Shown here: positions 5,934 to 10,235 of the stretch, in pieces
Numbering within the stretch: position 1 is the first letter of the stretch
Layout of the letters: each line of letters starts with the position of its first letter
Notes under the pieces: generated by a model
Databases searched by the model: none
Told to the model about the DNA's origin: nothing
The model's input: only the letters and a program-made list of their open reading frames with translations
Translations under genes and position numbers: made by a program
NCBI GenBank assembly: GCA_943845485.1
Contig: CALTNV010000052.1
Location: forward strand, 1 to 10,235
Origin: an uncultured Flavobacteriales bacterium
GTDB lineage: Bacteria > Bacteroidota > Bacteroidia > Flavobacteriales > CALTNV01
DNA: 10,235 nucleotides
Direction: 5' to 3'

Positions 5934-7244
5934 TTAATTTATAGGTGTTGCATATAAATCAAAATGATCAGCAGAATCAATTTTAACTTCTACAAAATCC
6001 CCTATTCTAACATAATTCTCTTTCTTAATCAACACTTCATTGTCAACATCAGGGCTATCAAACTCTGTTCTTCCAATAAAGTAATCCCCTTCTGCCTTAT
6101 CAATTAGTACTTTATAAATTTGACCTATATGCTTTTGGTTTAACTCATATGAAATATCTTGCTGAGCATCCATAATCATAGCAGCACGCTCTTCCTTAAT
6201 CTCTTGAGGAACATCATCTACAAGCGTATGAGCATGAGTGTTTTCTTCATGAGAATATGTAAAAGCACCTAACCTATCAAATTTAGTCTCTTTTACCCAT
6301 TCAAGTAATTCTTGAAAATTCTCTTCAGTTTCACCAGGGTAACCAACAATTAAAGTTGTACGTAAAGCTAAACCAGGATTTTCATCCCTTATAATTTTGA
6401 TTAAATTATTCGTTTTTTCTTTTGTTGTTCCTCTTCTCATTGATTTTAATAAAGAAGTGGAAATATGCTGCAGAGGCATATCTAAATAATTACAAACTTT
6501 ATTACTATTTTTAATAACATCTAAAACATCCATTGGAAAACCAGTAGGATAAGCATAATGTAATCTAATCCATTCAATACCTTCAACTTTTTCTAATTCA
6601 AGAAGTAGATCAGCCAACTTTCTTTCTCCATATAAATCTAAACCATAGTAAGTTAAATCTTGAGCAATCAACATTAATTCTTTAACTCCTTGAGCCGCAA
6701 GAGATTTTGCATTTTTAACCAACTCTTCAATAGGTGTAGATAAATGTTTCCCTCTCATTAAAGGTATTGCGCAAAATGAACATGGTCTATCACAACCCTC
6801 AGCTATTTTAAAATAAGCAAAATGTGTTGGTGTGGTTAACAACCTTTCACCAACTAATTCTTTTTTATAATCTGCTTTTAATGTTTTTAATAATTTTGGT
6901 AAATCACGAGTTCCAAAAAAAGAATCTACCTCTGGTATTTCAGCAGCCAACTCTTCTCCATATCGTTGAGATAAACAACCAGTAACATATAGCTTATCAA
7001 TAAACCCATTTGATTTAGCTTGTGCGTACTGAACAATCGTATCTACACTCTCCTCTTTTGCATTATCTATAAAACCACAAGTATTCACAATAACAATTGC
7101 AGCATCATCTGAAGATGATTCATGCTCCACTTCAAAGTTATTCCCTTTTAACTGTGCCATCATTACTTCAGAGTCAAAAATATTTTTTGAACAACCTAAA
7201 GTAACAACGTTTACTTTATTCTTTTTTAATGTTTTAGTTTTCAT
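5934..7244 (-). CDS. rimO: Ribosomal protein uS12 methylthiotransferase RimO
   Basis: RimO is a radical-SAM enzyme that adds a methylthio group to the conserved aspartate of ribosomal protein uS12 (Asp89 in E. coli). The 436-residue protein has the N-terminal MTTase domain with Cys18 (TLGCSKNIFDSE), Cys56 (VNTCGFID) and Cys90 (VTGCLSQRY), which bind the second Fe-S cluster. The radical-SAM motif C151-x3-C155-x2-C158 (EGCDRPCSFCAIPLMRGKH) follows. The TIM-barrel part includes LRTTLIVGYPGETEENF, and a TRAM-type C-terminus runs from about 370. LGCSKN, with S-K, and the flavobacterial RimO context separate it from MiaB. It starts 15 bases after the ftsY stop. GAGGAGA directly abuts the ATG, too close to act as a normal Shine-Dalgarno sequence. 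Confidence 0.95.
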   Translation of the reverse strand: MKTKTLKKNKVNVVTLGCSKNIFDSEVMMAQLKGNNFEVEHESSSDDAAIVIVNTCGFIDNAKEESVDTIVQYAQAKSNGFIDKLYVTGCLSQRYGEELAAEIPEVDSFFGTRDLPKLLKTLKADYKKELVGERLLTTPTHFAYFKIAEGCDRPCSFCAIPLMRGKHLSTPIEELVKNAKSLAAQGVKELMLIAQDLTYYGLDLYGERKLADLLLELEKVEGIEWIRLHYAYPTGFPMDVLDVIKNSNKVCNYLDMPLQHISTSLLKSMRRGTTKEKTNNLIKIIRDENPGLALRTTLIVGYPGETEENFQELLEWVKETKFDRLGAFTYSHEENTHAHTLVDDVPQEIKEERAAMIMDAQQDISYELNQKHIGQIYKVLIDKAEGDYFIGRTEFDSPDVDNEVLIKKENYVRIGDFVEVKIDSADHFDLYATPIN

Positions 7245-7259
7245 TCTCCTCTAAAATTT

Positions 7260-8213
7260 CTACGCTTTAAATAACGAATCAACAAATTCGTATTTATTAA
7301 AAACTTGTAAATCGTTTATACCTTCACCAACACCTATGTATTTAACAGGAGTTTTAAATTGGTCGGCTATTCCAATAACAACACCACCTTTAGCAGTACC
7401 ATCTAATTTAGTTAAAGCTAAGGCAGAAACGTCAGTTGCTAATGTAAACTGTTTAGCTTGTTCTAAAGCATTTTGTCCAGTAGAACCATCTAACACTAAT
7501 AAGACCTCATGAGGTGCTTCAGGAATTAATTTCTGCATTACTCTACGAATTTTAGACAATTCGTTCATCAAATTAACTTTATTATGTAATCGACCTGCAG
7601 TATCTATAATAACAACATCAGCATTTGAAGAAATTGCAGACTCTAAAGTATCGTATGCTACTGAAGCAGGATCTGCATCCATACCTTGTGATACGATTTC
7701 TACACCAACTCTTTCAGCCCATATAATTAACTGATCTACAGCAGCAGCTCTAAATGTATCTGCAGCACCTAAAACAACCTTTTTACCAGCTGATTTAAAT
7801 TGACTAGCTAATTTACCAATAGTTGTTGTTTTTCCAACACCATTAACACCTACTACAAGAATAACATGTGGTTTTGAAGAAAAATCTGCCGTAAAATCAA
7901 CCTGATTACCTGAATTAGACTCATCAAGTAATAGAACAATTTCATTTCTAATAACTTCGTTTAACTCTGAAGTATTTAAATACTTATCTCGTGAAATTCT
8001 TTCTTCTAATCTCTCAATAATTTTTAACGTTGTTTCAACTCCAACATCAGAAGTGATTAAAGCCTCTTCTATTGAGTCCAAAACATCATCATCAACTTTA
8101 GATTTCCCAGCAACTGCACGTGCTAATTTACTAAGAACTCCAGTTTTAGTTTTTTCTAAACCTTTATCTAAAGTTTCTTTTTTGTCTTTTGAAAAAAAAT
8201 TAAAAAGTCCCAT
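7260..8213 (-). CDS. ftsY: Signal recognition particle receptor FtsY
   Basis: FtsY is the SRP-family GTPase that docks ribosome-SRP complexes at the inner membrane for co-translational insertion. The 317-residue protein has a short N-terminus (no long acidic A domain, as usual outside Proteobacteria), an N domain (about 20-100) and a complete NG GTPase domain. G1 is GVNGVGKTTTIGKLA (122-136), and the SRP-specific insert and G2 region is DTFRAAAVDQL (152-162). G3 is DTAGRLHNK (204-212), G4 is TKLDGTAKGG (268-277) and the G5/closing motif is GVGEGINDL (294-302). The start at 8213 gives MGLFNFFSKDKK, with an amphipathic membrane-binding stretch. It follows the ribosomal cluster after a hairpin and is the first gene of the ftsY-rimO-mscS-hydrolase block. 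Confidence 0.96.
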   Translation of the reverse strand: MGLFNFFSKDKKETLDKGLEKTKTGVLSKLARAVAGKSKVDDDVLDSIEEALITSDVGVETTLKIIERLEERISRDKYLNTSELNEVIRNEIVLLLDESNSGNQVDFTADFSSKPHVILVVGVNGVGKTTTIGKLASQFKSAGKKVVLGAADTFRAAAVDQLIIWAERVGVEIVSQGMDADPASVAYDTLESAISSNADVVIIDTAGRLHNKVNLMNELSKIRRVMQKLIPEAPHEVLLVLDGSTGQNALEQAKQFTLATDVSALALTKLDGTAKGGVVIGIADQFKTPVKYIGVGEGINDLQVFNKYEFVDSLFKA

Positions 8214-8230
8214 AAATATTTAATTTAAGC

Positions 8231-8265
8231 AAAAAAGCCTCTACCTACAAAAGTAGGAGAAGCTT
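8231..8265 (-). terminator. Hairpin terminator between the ribosomal cluster and ftsY
   Basis: On the minus strand the arm at 8265-8253 (AAGCTTCTCCTAC) pairs with 8248-8235 (GTAGGTAGAGGCTT). The loop is TTTT, with one wobble and one bulged A, and six Ts follow at 8236-8231. It stands 25 bases after the DUF4295 stop and 17 bases before the ftsY start. It probably lowers read-through, so ribosomal protein genes are expressed more strongly than ftsY and rimO. Confidence 0.78.
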
Positions 8266-8290
8266 AAATATATTTTAACGATTCTAAAAA

Positions 8291-8446
8291 TTAGTTTTTA
8301 GCAAACCAATTTTTTATCTCATCATTATGTACAACTTCTTCTTTAAAAGAATACGCTCCTGTTTTTGGAGACTTTACCATCTTAACAACCTTTGAATGTT
8401 GTTTTCCACCACCTTTTTGTAAAGATGCAACTGTTTTCTTTGCCAT
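8291..8446 (-). CDS. DUF4295 small basic protein, Bacteroidetes-specific ribosome-associated
   Basis: A 51-residue basic protein begins MAKKTVASLQKGGGKQHSKV and ends EIKNWFAKN. It matches the DUF4295 family, which is confined to Bacteroidetes and normally encoded next to rpmB and rpmG, as here (10 bases after the rpmG stop). From memory, the F. johnsoniae ribosome structure revealed a lineage-specific large-subunit protein named bL38; I believe it is this family, but I cannot confirm that here. The high Lys content, conserved small size and location between rpmG and ftsY all fit a ribosomal role. It has no cysteines and no membrane segment. Confidence 0.92.
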   Translation of the reverse strand: MAKKTVASLQKGGGKQHSKVVKMVKSPKTGAYSFKEEVVHNDEIKNWFAKN

Positions 8447-8456
8447 GGTCTATTAT

Positions 8457-8645
8457 TTATTTAATTTCTTTATGAACTGTCATTCTCTTTAAGATTGGAT
8501 TAAATTTCTTAATCTCTAATCTATCTGGAGTATTTTTTCTATTTTTTGTAGTAATATATCTAGATGTACCTGGCATACCACTTTCTTTATGCTCAGTACA
8601 CTCAAGAATAACTTGAACTCTATTTCCTTTTACTTTCTTAGACAT
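8457..8645 (-). CDS. rpmG: 50S ribosomal protein bL33
   Basis: This is a 62-residue large-subunit protein beginning [19 protein letters not shown] and containing [23 protein letters not shown], the bL33 core. Only one cysteine (Cys16) is present, so it belongs to the zinc-free (C-minus) form. bL33 sits near the tRNA E site. The gene lies 58 bases after rpmB and 10 bases before the DUF4295 gene. The first 57 coding bases and 17 upstream bases reappear exactly, in inverse orientation, at the right end of the window (10162-10235). This copy is the intact, correctly placed one. Confidence 0.96.
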   Translation of the reverse strand: MSKKVKGNRVQVILECTEHKESGMPGTSRYITTKNRKNTPDRLEIKKFNPILKRMTVHKEIK

Positions 8646-8662
8646 TTTAAATCTTTTTTATC
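8589..8662 (-). repeat. 74-bp inverted repeat, copy in rpmG start region
   Basis: The minus-strand sequence from 8662 to 8589 (17 bases of rpmG leader plus the first 57 coding bases) is identical to the plus strand at 10162-10235. Base x here matches base 18824 minus x there. Identity stops at 8663 (C against T), which marks the edge of the shared block. This copy is in its natural gene context. Confidence 0.97.
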
Positions 8663-8703
8663 GTTTAAACTACGTGTTTTAAAACTAAAACAACAAACTA
8701 ACT

Positions 8704-8940
8704 CTACTTAACGAAACCGTTAGCTTTAGCATCTTTTAATACAGCAGCTAAACCTTTTTTATTTATCGTTCTGATAACAGAAGCAGCTACTTTTAAAGTA
8801 ATCCACTCACCTGTTTCTTCGTTATAAAATCTTTTCGTTACCAAGTTAGGATAAAACTTTCTCTTCGTTTTTCTTTGAGAGTGAGAAACGTTATTCCCAA
8901 CCATTACTTTCTTACCTGTAAGTTCACAAACTCTAGACAT
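8704..8940 (-). CDS. rpmB: 50S ribosomal protein bL28
   Basis: This is a 78-residue large-subunit protein beginning MSRVCELTGKKVMVGNNVSH and including the bL28 stretches SQRKTKRKFYPNL and LKVAASVIRTINKKGL. I chose the ATG at 8940. The frame is open to an ATG at 8982, but that would add MVIRLYYYKINILE, which is not seen in the family and would place the start almost on the transcription start. It is the first gene of rpmB-rpmG-DUF4295. The promoter is at 8991-8998 and the 5' leader of about 45 nt starts with a small perfect hairpin. Confidence 0.96.
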   Translation of the reverse strand: MSRVCELTGKKVMVGNNVSHSQRKTKRKFYPNLVTKRFYNEETGEWITLKVAASVIRTINKKGLAAVLKDAKANGFVK

Positions 8941-8971
8941 CTCTAATATATTTATCTTGTAATAATATAAT

Positions 8972-8986
8972 CTAATTACCAATTAG
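8972..8986 (-). promoter_or_regulatory. Small hairpin at the 5' end of the rpmB leader
   Basis: On the minus strand CTAATT-GGT-AATTAG forms a perfect 6-bp stem with a 3-nt loop. It directly follows the CCCCC next to the -7 element, so it would sit at the extreme 5' end of the mRNA. It may stabilise the transcript or be a ribosomal-protein control site; neither is shown by the sequence alone. Confidence 0.4.
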
Positions 8987-8990
8987 GGGG

Positions 8991-8998
8991 CAAAGATA
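8991..8998 (-). promoter_or_regulatory. Bacteroidetes -7 promoter element for rpmB operon
   Basis: The minus strand reads TATCTTTG, an exact TAnnTTTG match, followed by CCCCC, in the position expected for the ribosomal cluster (51 bases before the rpmB ATG). The -33 side is only T-rich and lacks a clear TTTG or TTG at the usual distance, so strength cannot be judged. The element sits directly next to the hairpin that ends the PAP2 gene. Confidence 0.72.
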
Positions 8999-9000
8999 AT

Positions 9001-9047
9001 AAAAATGAATTAAATATCATTATAAAATATATTTAAAATTCATTTTT
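9001..9047 (-). terminator. Hairpin behind the PAP2 phosphatase gene
   Basis: AAAAATGAATT (9001-9011) is the exact inverse of AATTCATTTTT (9037-9047). Inside, AAATAT (9012-9017) pairs with ATATTT (9029-9034) beyond a 2-nt bulge. The loop has 11 nt. The hairpin is AT-rich and so relatively weak, but it ends in a T-run on the minus strand, starts 13 bases after the PAP2 stop and separates that gene from the rpmB promoter. It is nearly symmetrical and could work in both directions. Confidence 0.6.
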
Positions 9048-9059
9048 TTTATCGTCTTT

Positions 9060-9734
9060 CTAATTTTCTTTGGCAAATATAGCAATTAACCCCTTATTAT
9101 ACTTTTCTTTTTGAAAAATCTTTTCATTAAATAACCAAAAAGTTAAAATTGAGATAAATAAACCTAAGAAACTACCAGCAACAACATCCTCCAAAAAATG
9201 CTGAGAAAGATAAACCCTTGACAAACCTGCTATTAACGCTAAAAAAAAGCAAAAAACCTTACTTGGTAACGTTTTTGCTATTGTAAATGAGAAATATAAA
9301 AACAAGCTAAAAGCTGTTGTAGTGTGTCCAGATGGAAAACTATGATAAGAATGCATGTCTTTTTTAGACAAAACCAACCTAAGAGATTCTCCCATGTTTT
9401 TAAAGGCAAGATAAGGCCTATTAATGTCATCAAAAACAAAGTGTTTAAAAAACTGAGACAACAACAATAATACTATAGATAAAAACAATAGTTGTAGTCC
9501 AAAATTAAAATCTCTAAAAAAAAGAAAATAAACTATAATAGGAACCAATAGAATACCATCTCCAAGATAAGTAGCATAAGTGAAAAAGAGATCAAAAAAA
9601 CGTGAATGAAATTGATTTAAAATCTGATGTAAAGCTATTCTATCTGTAAAAAAACCAGGCAATAGCATACTAATAAAAATATACACAAAAAACAATAACA
9701 AAACAACCTTATTCTTCGACACAAAATCTTTCAT
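9060..9734 (-). CDS. PAP2-family membrane phosphatase
   Basis: This is a 224-residue integral membrane protein of the type-2 phosphatidic acid phosphatase family, which dephosphorylates lipid phosphates such as undecaprenyl pyrophosphate or phosphatidate at the outer face of the inner membrane. The three catalytic motifs are present. The first is K97...R106-P107 (FKHFVFDDINRP), with 8 rather than 6 residues between K and RP, a variant I recall in flavobacterial members. The second is SFPSGHTTTAF (PSGH at 134-137) and the third is SRVYLSQHFLEDVVAG (S172-R173, H179, D183). About six transmembrane segments can be seen, at 9-28, 46-70, 78-95, 139-154, 160-176 and 184-203. It is transcribed alone, and its 5' region faces that of the M16 peptidase gene. 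The substrate cannot be decided. Confidence 0.9.
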   Translation of the reverse strand: MKDFVSKNKVVLLLFFVYIFISMLLPGFFTDRIALHQILNQFHSRFFDLFFTYATYLGDGILLVPIIVYFLFFRDFNFGLQLLFLSIVLLLLSQFFKHFVFDDINRPYLAFKNMGESLRLVLSKKDMHSYHSFPSGHTTTAFSLFLYFSFTIAKTLPSKVFCFFLALIAGLSRVYLSQHFLEDVVAGSFLGLFISILTFWLFNEKIFQKEKYNKGLIAIFAKEN

Positions 9735-9891
9735 GATGTAAAAATAATGAAGAAAAAGAATATCTCATCAATTGAGTTAAAAGAAAAAATACCATTAACA
9801 AGTAAAAAATAACCATTAGTCAATTAACTTTATAGATTATGAAATTGGTTTATTATATTCGTAGATGATAAACTATAGAAATAAAAACAAC
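9735..9891. other. Divergent intergenic region, PAP2 gene versus M16 gene
   Basis: This 157-base spacer separates two divergent genes and should hold both promoters. No perfect TAnnTTTG element is visible on either strand. The nearest for the peptidase is TATATTCG at 9854-9861, with one mismatch and no good -33 partner. I see no ORF, RNA gene or repeat in it. Confidence 0.5.
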
Positions 9892-10194
9892 ATGAAATTA
9901 TTTAAATCTGCAGTTGCCTTAAGTGTATCTGCTTTAGCACTAACTAATAGTTATGCTCAAAATAAAATCAAATATGAAGAATTTGATTTAGACAATGGAA
10001 TACATGTTATTCTTCATGAAAACACCGCCGCTCCGATAGTAGCTGTATCTGTTTTATATCATGTAGGATCTAAAAATGAAAAATCTGACAGAACTGGATT
10101 TGCTCACTTTTTTGAACATTTACTTTTTGAAGGTTCAGAAAACATTGAGCGCGGACAATATGATAAAAAAGATTTAAAATGTCTAAGAAAGTAA
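9892..10194 (+). CDS. Secreted M16 zinc metallopeptidase, 5' part only, with foreign 3' end
   Basis: M16 (pitrilysin/insulinase-like) peptidases of Bacteroidetes are exported and degrade peptides. From the ATG at 9892 the protein starts with a signal peptide (MKLFKSAVALSVSALALTNS, cleavage near YAQ). It then reads YEEFDLDNGIHVILHEN and VGSKNEKSDRTGFAHFFEHLLFEGSENI, with the inverted zinc motif HxxEH at 72-76 (H72, E75, H76). I prefer this start over the ATG at 9865, which would place a charged stretch before the signal peptide. Authentic sequence reaches only Tyr90 (10161). The following codons, [10 protein letters not shown] and a stop at 10192-10194, come from an inverted copy of the rpmG start region. 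Normal family members have 420-950 residues, so more than three quarters is missing. The apparent stop is an artefact of the junction, not a natural C-terminus. Confidence 0.88.
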   Translation: MKLFKSAVALSVSALALTNSYAQNKIKYEEFDLDNGIHVILHENTAAPIVAVSVLYHVGSKNEKSDRTGFAHFFEHLLFEGSENIERGQYDKKDLKCLRK

Positions 10195-10235
10195 AAGGAA
10201 ATAGAGTTCAAGTTATTCTTGAGTGTACTGAGCAT
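10162..10235 (+). repeat. 74-bp inverted repeat, displaced copy at the window end
   Basis: All 74 bases from 10162 to the last base are identical to the reverse complement of 8589-8662. They encode the start of bL33 (ATG at 10178) in a frame different from the interrupted M16 gene. The block begins in the middle of the peptidase ORF and is not followed by anything else. It looks like a fold-back chimera or an assembly overlap rather than a second rpmG gene. Confidence 0.95.

Noticed and set aside
7245..7255. AGAGGAGA before rimO as a strong Shine-Dalgarno site
   Set aside because: It directly abuts the ATG, leaving about 1 base of spacing, too short for productive pairing, and most Bacteroidetes genes do not use such sites.
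8248..8255. TACTTTTG on the minus strand as a -7 promoter element for ftsY
   Set aside because: It matches TAnnTTTG but lies in the loop and inner stem of the intergenic terminator and has no TTG or TTTG about 20 bases upstream; a chance match in T-rich sequence is more likely.
8941..8982. Extension of the bL28 protein to an upstream ATG at 8982
   Set aside because: The added 14 residues are absent from the bL28 family and the start would fall within the 5' hairpin near the predicted transcription start.
10178..10235. A second rpmG gene starting on the plus strand at the window end
   Set aside because: It is 100% identical to the first 57 coding bases of the rpmG gene at 8645, including 16 non-coding bases before the ATG, and it begins inside another gene. 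A real paralogue would show divergence at silent sites. A chimera or assembly overlap explains it better.

Overview
The window is a stretch of AT-rich (roughly 70% by eye) chromosome from a member of the Bacteroidetes, most likely class Flavobacteriia. The signs are the gene order rpmB-rpmG-DUF4295-ftsY-rimO, -7 promoter elements of the Bacteroidetes form TAnnTTTG, start codons without usable Shine-Dalgarno sequences, and the Bacteroidetes-specific small protein DUF4295. Almost all content is ordinary core or house-keeping sequence. I see no phage, transposon, CRISPR or defence island, and no tRNA or rRNA. No gene-free stretch exceeds 300 bases.

Left part (1-987, minus strand): the 5' part of ilvD (dihydroxy-acid dehydratase). 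It is preceded by a complete attenuator: a Bacteroidetes-type promoter, a 16-residue leader peptide in which 10 residues are Ile or Val, a candidate antiterminator and a rho-independent terminator. The ilvD frame is broken by an in-frame TAA 42 bases before the window edge, and family-like sequence continues behind it.

Middle-left (994-4474): a 751-residue RND/MMPL-type exporter (minus) is divergent from a DUF4442 hotdog-fold protein (plus), with 20 bp between the start codons. The DUF4442 gene converges on an unrecognised acidic protein, and a perfect palindromic terminator forms the 3' ends of both genes. A 41-codon small ORF (plus) lies between this pair and the next operon.

Middle-right (4471-8940, minus): rpmB (bL28), rpmG (bL33) and a DUF4295 gene form a ribosomal-protein cluster. 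An intergenic hairpin follows, then ftsY (SRP receptor), rimO (ribosomal protein S12 methylthiotransferase), an MscS-type channel and an alpha/beta hydrolase, with gaps of 15 bp, 7 bp and a 14 bp overlap. This looks like one transcriptional unit serving translation and membrane targeting, with envelope genes at its end.

Right part (9001-10235): a PAP2-family phosphatase (minus), then the 5' end of a secreted M16 zinc peptidase (plus). The peptidase is cut off because the last 74 bases are an exact inverted copy of the rpmG start region located 1.5 kb away. This is best read as a chimeric junction at a contig end, of the kind produced by multiple displacement amplification or misassembly. Together with the ilvD stop, it means both window edges should be treated with caution.
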